Source: Paracoccaceae bacterium
GTDB lineage: Bacteria; Pseudomonadota; Alphaproteobacteria; Rhodobacterales; Rhodobacteraceae
Length of the DNA: 64,000 nt
Direction of reading: 5' to 3'
NCBI GenBank assembly: GCA_016744015.1
Contig: JADGFD010000008.1
Span: 98,217 to 162,216, forward strand
Shown here: in pieces, positions 25,736 through 34,077 of the stretch
How positions within the stretch are numbered: position 1 is the first letter of the stretch
Layout of the letters: each line of letters starts with the position of its first letter
Translations under genes and position numbers: made by a program
The notes under the pieces: generated by a model
The model's database searches: none
Told to the model about the DNA's origin: nothing
What the model saw: the letters and a program-made list of their open reading frames with translations, nothing else

Positions 25736-27021
25736 AGAACGTTATTTTCTTTGCCCTCATGGGCTTGGCCTTTGTGGGCGCAGGCGAGTTTCAAAGCTGG
25801 AGCTTTTCGCTAACTATCCTTAATCTTTGCCTGATTTCCGCCGTTATGGCGCTTGGGGTAAACATCCAATGGGGCTATGCGGGCATTTTTAATGTCGGCA
25901 TTATGGGCTTTGCCGCGCTTGGCGGCGCGGCGGCAGTTCTTGTTAATGCCGCACCAGTGCCAGAGGCCTGGGCCGCTGGCGGTGCTGGCATTCTGGCGTC
26001 TGGTGTGGCGCTGCTCGCCGTTATCGGCCTCATTGTGCTGATCCGCAAAAAGCTCACGGGCGGGCTTAGGCGCTATGCCACTATTGCCACGGTAATTGGC
26101 GGATACTTCGCGGTGCGCGAAATTTACGGCCCTGCCGTGGCGGCTATTGAAGCCGTAGACCCCGCCAAAACCGGATTTTTGGGCGGGCTTGGCTTGCCGA
26201 TCATTTTCAGCTGGGCCGTGGGCGGCGTATTTGCCGCTGGTGGCGCTTGGGTTGTGGGCAAAGTGGCGCTTGGGCTGCGGTCTGATTACCTCGCCATTGC
26301 CACGCTGGGCATTTCCGAAATCATCATTGCGGTGCTGAAAAACGAGGACTGGCTAACCCGCGGCGTTAAAAACGTATCCACGCTTGAGCCCGCAGTGCCC
26401 ACGGCGATTGAGCTGCAAAACGCCCCGTGGTTTCAAGACCTCGCGGCATGGTTCAACTCTGATGTTATCAGCGCCTCCGGTATTTTTGTGAAGCTCTCTT
26501 ACGCGGTGCTTTTTACCATTGTGTTGCTCGCCATCCTCTGGCTTTCCGAAAAGGCGCTAAAATCCCCGTGGGGCCGTATGATGCGCGCCATTCGCGATAA
26601 TCGAGACGCCGCGCAGGCCATGGGTAAAGACGTGACCCGCCGCCATTTGCAAACCTTCATCATCGGCTCAGCCGTTGTGGGCATTGCGGGTGCGATGCTC
26701 ACCACAATGGATGCGCAATTCACCCCCGGCACCTATAATCCGCTGCGATTTACCTTTCTGATTTGGGTGATGGTGATTGTTGGCGGCTCAGGCAATAACT
26801 GGGGGTCGATTTTGGGCGGCTTCCTCATTTGGTTTGTCTGGGTCGAAGCCGAGCGCTTTGGCCCCTTGGTGATGGAGCTGGTGACCTCGGGCATGGCTGA
26901 CGATAGCGCCTTGCGCACCAATCTGATGGACTCCGCCGCCCATTTACGGCTGTTCCTTATGGGAGCAATATTGCTGATTGTGCTGCGCTTTAGCCCGCGC
27001 GGGTTGATACCTGAAAAATGA
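25732..27021 (+). CDS. Branched-chain amino-acid-type ABC permease (LivM-type)
   Basis: This 429-residue membrane permease is the larger partner of the LivH-type protein. NIQWGYAGIFNVGIMGFAAL near residue 45 and GNNWGSILGGFLIWFVW near 360 are LivM hallmarks, and about ten hydrophobic segments are present. It overlaps the upstream gene by 4 bp (ATGA) and the downstream hydrolase by 4 bp, so all six genes of the cluster can be made from one mRNA. Confidence 0.92.
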   Translation: MKNVIFFALMGLAFVGAGEFQSWSFSLTILNLCLISAVMALGVNIQWGYAGIFNVGIMGFAALGGAAAVLVNAAPVPEAWAAGGAGILASGVALLAVIGLIVLIRKKLTGGLRRYATIATVIGGYFAVREIYGPAVAAIEAVDPAKTGFLGGLGLPIIFSWAVGGVFAAGGAWVVGKVALGLRSDYLAIATLGISEIIIAVLKNEDWLTRGVKNVSTLEPAVPTAIELQNAPWFQDLAAWFNSDVISASGIFVKLSYAVLFTIVLLAILWLSEKALKSPWGRMMRAIRDNRDAAQAMGKDVTRRHLQTFIIGSAVVGIAGAMLTTMDAQFTPGTYNPLRFTFLIWVMVIVGGSGNNWGSILGGFLIWFVWVEAERFGPLVMELVTSGMADDSALRTNLMDSAAHLRLFLMGAILLIVLRFSPRGLIPEK

Positions 27022-27824
27022 TGGACTGGGACGACGCCTATCAAAACGGGAAATACATTCCAGGTGCGGATTCGTATCATGATATGTGGGAAGTGCGTTC
27101 AAAAATATTCAGAGAAAGCCTGCCTGAGAGCCGCTGTAGAACCAGCATTTCATATGGCGTACACCCGCGCGAAGTGTTTGATCTTTTCTTGCCGGAGGCC
27201 CCCCCAAAAGGCGTTGTGATATTCATCCATGGCGGCTACTGGAAATCGCTGGACCATTCGCTGTGGTCCCACCTTGCAGCAGGGCCAATGGCGCATGGCT
27301 GGGCCGTGGCCATGCCCGGATACCCGCTTTGCCCCGAGTTGGGCATTGCTGATATCACCCAAAGCATTGCGCAAGCCGTTGGCGAAATTGGCGCGCAGGT
27401 TGACGGGGGTATCATCATTTGTGGCCATTCTGCCGGTGGCCACCTAACCACCCGTATGGCCTGTGATGATATCGCTCTGCCCTATGCAGCGCGGGTGCGC
27501 CGCTATGTAAGCATAAGTGGCTTGCACGATTTGCGGCCACTTACCCAAACCGGCATGAATGAAGCACTTGGGCTTGATCTGAAATCAGCCGCTGCCGAAA
27601 GCCCAGCCCTCAAAACACCGCGCGCAGGTGTGGAGCTTTTGGCATGGGTAGGTGAGGATGAGCGGCCTGAATTTTTGCGTCAAAACAGCCTGATCGCCAA
27701 TATCTGGCGCGGGGCTTTTGCCCAAACAGGCTGTGTGGAAGCCAAGGGCGAGCACCATTTTAGCGTGATAGACGCGCTTTCCAAGCCGGAAAGCCCGCTC
27801 ACAATGGCGCTTCTTGCTGATTGA
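27018..27824 (+). CDS. Alpha/beta hydrolase, kynurenine-formamidase-like
   Basis: This 268-residue soluble hydrolase has the oxyanion motif HGGYW near residue 72 and the nucleophile elbow GHSAGGH near 140. The C-terminal EHHFSV may supply the catalytic His. HGGYW with GHSAGG is typical of arylformamidase/BNA7-like esterases that hydrolyse N-formylkynurenine or related amides. Translational coupling to an amino-acid-type importer suggests that the imported compound or its derivative is hydrolysed by this enzyme; that link is inferred. An FNR-type site overlaps its stop codon. Confidence 0.8.
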   Translation: MMDWDDAYQNGKYIPGADSYHDMWEVRSKIFRESLPESRCRTSISYGVHPREVFDLFLPEAPPKGVVIFIHGGYWKSLDHSLWSHLAAGPMAHGWAVAMPGYPLCPELGIADITQSIAQAVGEIGAQVDGGIIICGHSAGGHLTTRMACDDIALPYAARVRRYVSISGLHDLRPLTQTGMNEALGLDLKSAAAESPALKTPRAGVELLAWVGEDERPEFLRQNSLIANIWRGAFAQTGCVEAKGEHHFSVIDALSKPESPLTMALLAD

Positions 27825-27862
27825 CGTGGGTCAATACACGGGCTCGCTTTTCCCCCTATAGT
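27821..27862 (+). promoter_or_regulatory. FnrL-type activator site and -10 of a class II promoter
   Basis: TTGAC-GTGG-GTCAA (27821-27834) is a perfect FNR/FnrL-type dyad. A -10-like TATAGT lies at 27857-27862. With transcription starting about 7 nt later, the dyad is centred at about -41.5, the classic class II activator position. The site precedes the DksA/TraR-like gene. The 9-bp inverted repeat CTTTTCCCC/GGGGAAAAG (27847-27872) overlaps the -10 and the expected start. Confidence 0.65.
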
Positions 27863-27882
27863 CGGGGAAAAGGAGAATCAAC

Positions 27883-28200
27883 ATGACAGATACCGCAGCC
27901 AGAAAAGCCAAGCTTGTGCAAAAGCTCAACGAAATGAACGCCCGCCTTCTTAAGGTCGAAGACGCCTTGGATGACCCAATGCCAAAAGACTGGGAAGATG
28001 CTGCCATTGAGCGCGAAGATGACGAAGTGCTGGAGGAGGTCGGCCATGCCGCCCAGCGAGAAAAAGCCATGATTGTGGCTGCGCTAGAGCGGATAGTGTC
28101 TGGTGATTACGGTTTTTGCGCGCAATGTGGTGAGGATATTTCGGAGGAGCGGCTTGACGTACTGCCCTACACCCCTGTATGTGCCAAATGTGCAAAATAA
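27883..28200 (+). CDS. DksA/TraR-type zinc-finger protein
   Basis: This 105-residue protein has a predicted coiled-coil N-terminus (residues 1-70, charged heptads). Its C-terminal C4 zinc finger (CAQCGEDISEERLDVLPYTP, then CAKC) is typical of TraR/DksA proteins that enter the RNA polymerase secondary channel. It is shorter than DksA (about 150) and has no DxxDxA at the coiled-coil tip, so it may bind polymerase differently or serve another role. The Shine-Dalgarno is AAAGGAG. It is the first gene after the FnrL-type promoter, which suggests induction at low oxygen. Confidence 0.85.
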   Translation: MTDTAARKAKLVQKLNEMNARLLKVEDALDDPMPKDWEDAAIEREDDEVLEEVGHAAQREKAMIVAALERIVSGDYGFCAQCGEDISEERLDVLPYTPVCAKCAK

Positions 28201-28212
28201 AGGAGGCCCGAA

Positions 28213-28410
28213 ATGGCTTTTGAAGCCCTAAAAGTTCGCCTGTTGATGATGCTTGATGAAGCAACCCATCAGCCCGAAGATTTGCATGAGCTGCAAGAGG
28301 AGCTGCGGGAAAAAATAGCTGAATTCACAGCGCAAGGTTTGCCCGTGCCGGAAGATATTGCTGATCTTGAAAAGATGCTGGAAGACCGCTTGAACCTGCC
28401 CAAGAAATAG
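28213..28410 (+). CDS. Small helical hypothetical protein
   Basis: This 65-residue acidic protein is predicted to be almost fully helical (EDLHELQEELREKIAEF, then IADLEKMLEDRL), compatible with a coiled coil. AAAGGAGG precedes the ATG at 28213. It is 12 bp after the DksA/TraR-like gene and 1 nt before the APC carrier gene, so it belongs to the same operon. No family was recognised. Confidence 0.75.
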   Translation: MAFEALKVRLLMMLDEATHQPEDLHELQEELREKIAEFTAQGLPVPEDIADLEKMLEDRLNLPKK

Positions 28411-28411
28411 C

Positions 28412-29650
28412 ATGGCAAACCAAGAACCTACGCTAAAAAGGGTTATCACCCTGCCCTTGTTGGTGCTTTACGGCCTTGGCGTTAGCATTGGCGCGGGCAT
28501 TTACGTGCTTATCGGCGAGGCCGCCGCACAAGCAGGTTTTTACACCCCGCTCTCCTTTCTGCTGGCCGCCGTCGTAATGGCCTTTATTGCCTCCACCTTT
28601 GCCGAGCTCAGTGGCCGTTTACCCAAAAGCGCGGGCGAGGCGGTGTATGTAAAGGCAGGGCTGCGGTCAGAAACGCTATCGTTGCTGACGGGCGCCATCA
28701 TACTGATCTCCGCCACGGTTTCGGCGGCAGCCATCACCGTTGGCGGTGTTGGCTATTTGCTTGAGCTTGTTCCGGCCTCAAGGCTCGGCATGATCTTTGG
28801 CGTGGTGCTGCTGATGGGCGGCATCGCCGCATGGGGCGTGAAGCAATCCGTGATGTTTGCCGCCGTTTTTACGGTGCTAGAGGTGCTAGGCTTGCTGGTG
28901 ATCATTGGCGCTGGGTTTTGGAACCAGCCCGATATACTAACCCGCCTGCCCGAAATTGTGCCTGCCTGGGGCGATACCGTCGCTTATACAGCGATTTTCA
29001 CCACCAGCCTGATCGCGTTTTTTGCCTTCATCGGCTTTGATGACATCGTTAACCTCGTGGAGGAAACCAAAAAACCATCTCAAATCCTCCCGCGCGCCAT
29101 TTTTATAACGCTGGCCATTACCACCATCCTTTACTTTCTGGTCAGCACAGTCGCCGTGCTTTCTGTGCCACTTGAAGATCTGGCCGCCTCCACCGCCCCC
29201 GTGCGCCTATTGTTTGAGCGCCTCACTAATTCTTCGCCCCTCTCGATCACCCTCATTGCCGTAATCGCTACGCTCAACGGCATTGTGCTGCAAATCATCA
29301 TGGCGTCGCGGGTACTGTATGGCATGGCCAATGCGGGCAGCATTCCGGCGGTTTTCGGGAAGGTTCACCCAAAAACCGGCACGCCGCTGCTTTCAACCGC
29401 GTTGGTGACCATCACCATTATTGCGCTGGCATCGCTTTTTCCCATTGGGAAGCTGGCGGCATTTACCTCACAAATGATCCTGATCGTTTTCACCCTCGCA
29501 AATTTATCGCTGATCTCGCTCAAATTAAGGCGGGTTCCAGCCCCTGAGGGGGTATATACTGTGGGTATTTGGCAGCCGATCCTTGGCACAGCAGGTTGCC
29601 TCGCGCTACTAATCGGCCCATATCTACTCCAACACACATTCACTTCTTGA
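28412..29650 (+). CDS. APC-family amino acid/amine permease
   Basis: This 412-residue membrane carrier has 11 to 12 hydrophobic segments. The first segment carries the substrate-binding GVSIGAGIYVLIGEAAAQAG, matching the GSGIF-type unwound helix of amino acid-polyamine-organocation carriers. FFAFIGFDDIVNLVEETKKP near residue 205 is the helix 6 and loop signature. The substrate is unknown. It starts 1 nt after the small helical gene and probably shares the FnrL-type promoter. Confidence 0.87.
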   Translation: MANQEPTLKRVITLPLLVLYGLGVSIGAGIYVLIGEAAAQAGFYTPLSFLLAAVVMAFIASTFAELSGRLPKSAGEAVYVKAGLRSETLSLLTGAIILISATVSAAAITVGGVGYLLELVPASRLGMIFGVVLLMGGIAAWGVKQSVMFAAVFTVLEVLGLLVIIGAGFWNQPDILTRLPEIVPAWGDTVAYTAIFTTSLIAFFAFIGFDDIVNLVEETKKPSQILPRAIFITLAITTILYFLVSTVAVLSVPLEDLAASTAPVRLLFERLTNSSPLSITLIAVIATLNGIVLQIIMASRVLYGMANAGSIPAVFGKVHPKTGTPLLSTALVTITIIALASLFPIGKLAAFTSQMILIVFTLANLSLISLKLRRVPAPEGVYTVGIWQPILGTAGCLALLIGPYLLQHTFTS

Positions 29651-29670
29651 AATATGTAATTTACTCCCTA

Positions 29671-29682
29671 TTTGTAGACAAA
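29671..29682. promoter_or_regulatory. Candidate operator before the sulfur module
   Basis: TTTGT-AG-ACAAA is a perfect 5-bp inverted repeat 20 bp before the MBL gene, in the 52-bp gap after the APC carrier. A dedicated sulfide/persulfide-responsive repressor could bind there, but none is encoded in the window. The evidence is symmetry and position only. Confidence 0.35.
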
Positions 29683-29702
29683 CACAAATTCAGGAGCAAA
29701 TC

Positions 29703-30566
29703 ATGACCCCCGAAGTGAAAGCCTTTTTTGACGACGCAACCAACACCGTTTCTTACGTGGTCAAAGACCCCAACAGCGCCGCCTGTGCCATTATCGATTC
29801 CGTGTTGGATTTTGATTATGCCTCTGGCCATACCAACACTAAGTCGGCGGATGAAGTGATCGCATACGTGAAAGCCGAAGAGCTAAAGCCAGAATGGCTG
29901 CTAGAGAGCCATGTGCACGCAGACCACCTTTCCGCAGCGCCTTATATTCAGGAGCAAGTTGGCGGTAAAATCGGCATCGGAGATCAGATTTCGGTGGTGC
30001 AGGATGTGTTTGGAAAGGTCTTCAACGAAGGCACCGCGTTTCAGCGCGACGGTTCGCAATTTGATAAGCTGTTCAAAGAGGGTGACACCTTCAAAATCGG
30101 CGACCTAGAAGTGAACGTGATGCACACACCGGGCCACACGCCCGCCTGCTTGACCTATGTGGTTGAAGATGCAGCCTTTGTTGGCGACACCATGTTTATG
30201 CCCGATTTTGGCACCGCCCGCTGTGATTTCCCCGGCGGCTCTGCCGAAACCCTTTATAGCTCCATTCAAAAAATCCTGAGCCTACCCGACGAGACCAAAA
30301 TTTTTGTGGGGCATGATTATAAGGCTCCGGGCCGTGAGGAATTTGCGTGGGAAACCACCGTGGGCGAGCAAAAGGCGCGTAACATCCATGTAGCGGCGGA
30401 TAAAGACAAAGAGACTTTCATTGATATGCGCACCAAGCGCGACGCTGAGCTCAATGTGCCCAAGTTGATTGTGCCGGCTATTCAGGTTAATATGCGCGCT
30501 GGTCAAATGCCCGAACCGGATACAAACGGGCAAGTTTATCTGAAGGTTCCCGTCAATGCTCTTTAA
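29703..30566 (+). CDS. MBL-fold metallo-hydrolase, persulfide-dioxygenase-like (ETHE1/Blh type)
   Basis: This 287-residue metallo-beta-lactamase-fold protein has HVHADH near residue 75, HTPGHTPA near 142, the Asp in VGDTMF near 163, and GHDYKAP near 205. This spacing fits the mononuclear-iron ETHE1/Blh group, which oxidises glutathione persulfide to sulfite. Its stop overlaps the following DUF442-type gene by 11 bp. In several Proteobacteria the two activities are fused in Blh under BigR; here they are separate but translationally coupled. It forms a sulfide-detoxification module with the SulP carrier. Confidence 0.87.
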   Translation: MTPEVKAFFDDATNTVSYVVKDPNSAACAIIDSVLDFDYASGHTNTKSADEVIAYVKAEELKPEWLLESHVHADHLSAAPYIQEQVGGKIGIGDQISVVQDVFGKVFNEGTAFQRDGSQFDKLFKEGDTFKIGDLEVNVMHTPGHTPACLTYVVEDAAFVGDTMFMPDFGTARCDFPGGSAETLYSSIQKILSLPDETKIFVGHDYKAPGREEFAWETTVGEQKARNIHVAADKDKETFIDMRTKRDAELNVPKLIVPAIQVNMRAGQMPEPDTNGQVYLKVPVNAL

Positions 30567-30930
30567 CCTGTTTAAGCCTAAAAACACTGTGCAAGTCGGA
30601 GGACTCACCGCCACCGAATTGGACCCAAACTACACTACCACGGGGCAAATATCCGTGGCAGATGTCGCGGATATCAAAGCCGCGGGATATGACACGGTGA
30701 TGTGCAATCGGCCCGATGGCGAGGCCCCCGGCCAGCCTGCCGCTGCGCAAATTCAGCGCGCCGTGGAAAAGGCCGGGATGAAGTTCTTTTATGTGCCTAT
30801 GGGCCGCTCTTTGGCTCCGAACACGCTGGGAGACTTTAAGGCCGTCACCGATGGCGATAATGGCAAAGTATTTGCCTATTGTCGCAGTGGAAACCGCAGC
30901 ACGGTGCTTTGGAAAACAACCCGAAGCTAA
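30556..30930 (+). CDS. TIGR01244/DUF442 sulfur transferase/phosphatase-like protein
   Basis: This 124-residue protein has the DUF442 fold (protein-tyrosine-phosphatase-like). It starts near VGGLTATELD and has the active-site P-loop CRSGNRS (C-x5-R) at about residues 108-114. Family members act with ETHE1-type enzymes in sulfide oxidation as rhodanese-like sulfurtransferases, or as phosphatases. It overlaps the MBL gene by 11 bp. The C-terminus is short, ending 11 residues after the P-loop Cys pocket, but within family range. A terminator follows. Confidence 0.83.
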   Translation: MLFNLFKPKNTVQVGGLTATELDPNYTTTGQISVADVADIKAAGYDTVMCNRPDGEAPGQPAAAQIQRAVEKAGMKFFYVPMGRSLAPNTLGDFKAVTDGDNGKVFAYCRSGNRSTVLWKTTRS

Positions 30931-30937
30931 GCAGACC

Positions 30938-30963
30938 AAGGGGGCGGAGACGCTCCCTTTTCA
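30938..30963 (+). terminator. Rho-independent terminator after the sulfur module
   Basis: AAGGGGGCG / CGCTCCCTT form a 9-bp stem (one G-U) with a GAGA tetraloop, followed by TTTTC. It separates the MBL-DUF442 pair from the SulP gene, which must then have read-through or its own promoter. Confidence 0.7.
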
Positions 30964-30978
30964 ATTCAGGGCGATGTG

Positions 30979-32718
30979 ATGAAACGGTTTTTTCCTATTT
31001 TGGACTGGTCGCGCAGCTATACGCGTGAAACCCTGAGCCAAGACCTTGTGGCGGCACTAATTGTGACAATCATGCTGATTCCACAATCGCTCGCTTATGC
31101 GCTGCTCGCGGGGCTACCTGCGCAGGTTGGGCTTTATGCCTCCATTGCACCACTTGTGATATACGCCATTTTTGGCTCCAGCCGTGCGCTGGCGGTTGGC
31201 CCTGTGGCGGTCGCGTCATTGATGACCGCCGCCGCTGTGGGAGACCTCGCGGCACAAGGCACACCTGAATACCTCGGCGCAGCCATTGCGCTTGCGTTCC
31301 TTTCAGGGCTAATGCTGCTGGCCATGGGGTTTTTGCGGCTCGGCTTTTTAGCAAACTTCCTGTCGCATCCTGTCATTTCCGGCTTTATCACTGCCTCTGG
31401 CATTATCATTGCGGCGGCGCAGCTTAAGCATATTTTTGGTATTAATGCCGGTGGGCATAGCCTTTATGAACTGACCCTTTCCATTTCGGCTCATATCCAT
31501 GAAATCAACTGGCCAACGCTGGGCATAGGCATTTTTACCACAGGTTTTCTGTTTTGGGCGCGCAAGGGGCTAAAGCGCATGCTGCTCAAACAAGGCCTCC
31601 AACCCAAGCTCGCTGACATTCTGGCTAAAACCGGCCCCGTAGCCGCTGTGGCGCTCACCACGCTTGCCACCTTTGCCTTGGGCCTTGATACCCAAGGCGT
31701 TAAGGTTGTCGGGCAAATACCCTCGGGCCTTCCGGTGCCCACCTTGCCACCGCTTGACCTTCAGCTCTGGCTCAAAATTGCCACCCCTGCCCTGTTGATC
31801 GCCGTGATTGGCTATGTGGAAACCATTTCGGTGGCTTCAACGCTGGCCGCCAAGCGCCGCCAACGGGTTGACCCCGATCAGGAGCTTATTGCCCTTGGTG
31901 CAGCTAATGTTGGCTCGGCCATGTCTGGCGGCTTTCCCGTAACCGGCGGCTTTTCCCGCTCAGTCGTGAATTTTGATGCAGGGGCGCAAACCCCTGCCGC
32001 TGGGGCCTATACGGCCATTGGCATTGCCATCGCCACGCTGTTTTTTACTCCCGCGCTTTACTACCTGCCAAAGGCTACGCTGGCGGGCACCATCATTGTT
32101 GCCGTCCTGAGCCTGATAGACCTTGGCGCGCTTAGGCGCACATGGCGTTACTCCACATCAGATTTTGCCGCCATGGCCGCCACTATTCTGGTGACTCTTG
32201 GGTTTGGTGTGGAGGCTGGAGTAATTTCGGGCGTTAGCCTTTCGATATTCCTGCATCTCTACCGCACCTCCAAGCCACATTATGCCGTTGTAGGCCAAGT
32301 GCCGGGCACCGAACATTTTCGCAATATCAAGCGGCATGAGGTGCAGGTTTCACCAGAAATATTCTCGATCCGCATTGATGAGAGCCTCTATTTCCCCAAT
32401 GCGCGCTTTCTGGAAGACACCATCTATGCCGCCATCGCCAATGACCCAATAATCAAGCATGTGATCCTCGTCGCCCCTGCAATTAACTTTATTGATGCCT
32501 CGGCCTTGGAAAGCCTTGAAGCGATTAACCAGCGCCTGAAAGACGCGGGTGTGCAACTGCATTTGTCAGAGGTCAAGGGGCCGGTGATGGACCGCTTGCG
32601 GCGCTCTGACCTAGTGGAGGACCTCACGGGGGAGGTTTTTCTCACGCAGTATGACGCGGTTTCCAAACTGGCGCCTGATTCCGCCAAAAAGGCGATGCGC
32701 GGTAAGCGACAAGTATAA
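30979..32718 (+). CDS. SulP-family inorganic anion transporter with STAS domain
   Basis: This 579-residue transporter has a membrane domain of about 14 segments (residues 20-430). The SulP signature LIVTIMLIPQSLAYALLAGL lies near residue 30, and SGGFPVTGGFSRSVVNFDAG near 315. A C-terminal STAS domain covers about 450-560 (HVILVAPAINFIDASALESL). It likely imports sulfate or exports sulfite/sulfate produced by the neighbouring persulfide dioxygenase-like enzyme; the direction is inferred. GTG 30976 and ATG 30979 are both possible starts; ATG is preferred. Confidence 0.93.
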   Translation: MKRFFPILDWSRSYTRETLSQDLVAALIVTIMLIPQSLAYALLAGLPAQVGLYASIAPLVIYAIFGSSRALAVGPVAVASLMTAAAVGDLAAQGTPEYLGAAIALAFLSGLMLLAMGFLRLGFLANFLSHPVISGFITASGIIIAAAQLKHIFGINAGGHSLYELTLSISAHIHEINWPTLGIGIFTTGFLFWARKGLKRMLLKQGLQPKLADILAKTGPVAAVALTTLATFALGLDTQGVKVVGQIPSGLPVPTLPPLDLQLWLKIATPALLIAVIGYVETISVASTLAAKRRQRVDPDQELIALGAANVGSAMSGGFPVTGGFSRSVVNFDAGAQTPAAGAYTAIGIAIATLFFTPALYYLPKATLAGTIIVAVLSLIDLGALRRTWRYSTSDFAAMAATILVTLGFGVEAGVISGVSLSIFLHLYRTSKPHYAVVGQVPGTEHFRNIKRHEVQVSPEIFSIRIDESLYFPNARFLEDTIYAAIANDPIIKHVILVAPAINFIDASALESLEAINQRLKDAGVQLHLSEVKGPVMDRLRRSDLVEDLTGEVFLTQYDAVSKLAPDSAKKAMRGKRQV

Positions 32719-32894
32719 CCTGAGCCGAATCGGACGCGGCAAAGCCCGCGCATTTTTCCAACAAGTGGCAAAAATGGCCTGCGGCGCCGTAGCCTCGCTT
32801 CGCTCGGCGGGCGCATGCGGCGATGTTCGCATATAAATAAATGCTTGTTTTAATACGCAATCTCCAAATCGCCGCAAGTCATTCACCCAAATGG

Positions 32895-32924
32895 TTGACA
32901 ATAATTTCAGTCCACCCTTATATT
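32895..32924 (+). promoter_or_regulatory. Near-consensus sigma-70 promoter giving a leaderless mRNA
   Basis: TTGACA, an 18-nt spacer, and TATATT lie directly before the ArsR-SRPBCC gene. The -10 ends at 32924, so transcription should begin at about 32931, one base before the ATG at 32932. No Shine-Dalgarno is present. This fits a leaderless transcript. Confidence 0.7.
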
Positions 32925-32931
32925 CACCCTC

Positions 32932-33678
32932 ATGGATGAATATAACCTCTCGGAAATCCTCAAAGCCAGCTCGGATGCCACACGGCGCTCGATCCTGACG
33001 ACACTGGTCCAGCAAGGGCCAACCCGCGTGACCGAGCTCGCGGGCCGCTATGACATCAGCCTGAACTCCGTTTCAAAGCACATTAAAGTGCTGGAAGCCG
33101 CTGGGCTGGTGACGCGCAAAACCTTGGGCCGTGTGCACCTGATCGAGGCCAATCTAGCCCCGCTGAATGCCGTGGAAAAGTGGTTTGCTAATCTCAAATC
33201 CATCTGGGCGCTTCAGCTTGAAGCTCTGGATGAAATTCTAAAAAAGGAGAGTACTATGACTGAACTATCTCTTAACGTTTCTCGCCAAATCAACGCCCCT
33301 ATTGAGGCGGTTTTTAATGCTTGGCTTAACCCCGAAATGATGGCAAAATTTATGACCCCCGGCGAAGGTATGACCGTAGAAGACGCCAAGGCGGACCCTG
33401 TTGTGGGTGGTGTCTTTTCGCTCAATATGATCGCCGGGAAAAACAAGCTGCCCCATGGCGGCGAATATAAAGTGATTAAGCCGCACTCCACCATTGTGTT
33501 TAGCTGGGACTCGCCTGTTTCAGTGGATGGCACGCTGGTGACGCTCAATTTTACACCCAAAGACGGCGGCACATTTGTGGCGCTAAACCACGTAAAATTT
33601 GTAGATGAGGAAACCCGTGATAACCATAAAGGTGGCTGGACCAAGATTTTGGATAGCCTTAACAGCGCATTAGCTTAA
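32932..33678 (+). CDS. ArsR-type regulator fused to an SRPBCC (AHSA1-like) domain
   Basis: This 248-residue protein has an N-terminal winged helix-turn-helix of ArsR type (residues 5-85; VTELAGRYDISLNSVSKHIK is the recognition region) without an obvious metal-binding Cys set. An SRPBCC/AHSA1 ligand-binding fold follows from residue 109 (MTELSLNVSRQINAPIEAVF to the end). The two parts are usually adjacent overlapping genes in such regulator-effector pairs. At the junction an internal AAGGAG and ATG (33256) survive in frame, so the SRPBCC part may also be made alone. It precedes a DUF1761 membrane gene by 15 bp and probably regulates it. Confidence 0.87.
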   Translation: MDEYNLSEILKASSDATRRSILTTLVQQGPTRVTELAGRYDISLNSVSKHIKVLEAAGLVTRKTLGRVHLIEANLAPLNAVEKWFANLKSIWALQLEALDEILKKESTMTELSLNVSRQINAPIEAVFNAWLNPEMMAKFMTPGEGMTVEDAKADPVVGGVFSLNMIAGKNKLPHGGEYKVIKPHSTIVFSWDSPVSVDGTLVTLNFTPKDGGTFVALNHVKFVDEETRDNHKGGWTKILDSLNSALA

Positions 33679-33693
33679 AAAGGGAGTGGAAAT

Positions 33694-34077
33694 ATGGAAG
33701 ATTTTGGCGCAGTAAACTGGCTGGCCGTTGGGGTTGGCACCGTCGCGGCCTTTATGGTTGGGTGGCTTTGGTATAGCCCGCTGCTTTTTGGCAAGAAATG
33801 GGCGGAAGGCTCGGGCGTTGAGCTGAACACGGCCGATAAAATGCCAGCCGCGGCCATGGTTTCCCAGCTTGTGGCTCTTTTTTGCCTCGCGATGGTCATT
33901 GGCCTTACGGCCACCACAGATTCGCTGATCATTGCCATTTTTGCCATCCTGGCTGTTGGCTTTATGGTGTTCTCAAACGGCGGCTTTAGCCAGAAATCAA
34001 ATTACGCAATACTAGTTGATTTAGGGCACGCCATTGTGGCCGGCGTTACTATGATCGCGGCGCAGGGGCTGCTTTAG
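33694..34077 (+). CDS. DUF1761 membrane protein
   Basis: This 127-residue inner-membrane protein has four hydrophobic segments. The DUF1761 signature is at the N-terminus: NWLAVGVGTVAAFMVGWLWY followed by SPLLFGKKW. The function of the family is unknown. It is co-oriented and 15 bp downstream of the ArsR-SRPBCC gene. Its stop overlaps, head to head, the stop of the enoyl-CoA hydratase gene by 4 bp. Confidence 0.85.
   Translation: MEDFGAVNWLAVGVGTVAAFMVGWLWYSPLLFGKKWAEGSGVELNTADKMPAAAMVSQLVALFCLAMVIGLTATTDSLIIAIFAILAVGFMVFSNGGFSQKSNYAILVDLGHAIVAGVTMIAAQGLL

Noticed and set aside
27847..27872. CTTTTCCCC/GGGGAAAAG as a terminator of the hydrolase operon
   Set aside because: It overlaps the -10 and the expected start of the FnrL-type promoter, and no T-run follows; promoter use is more coherent.
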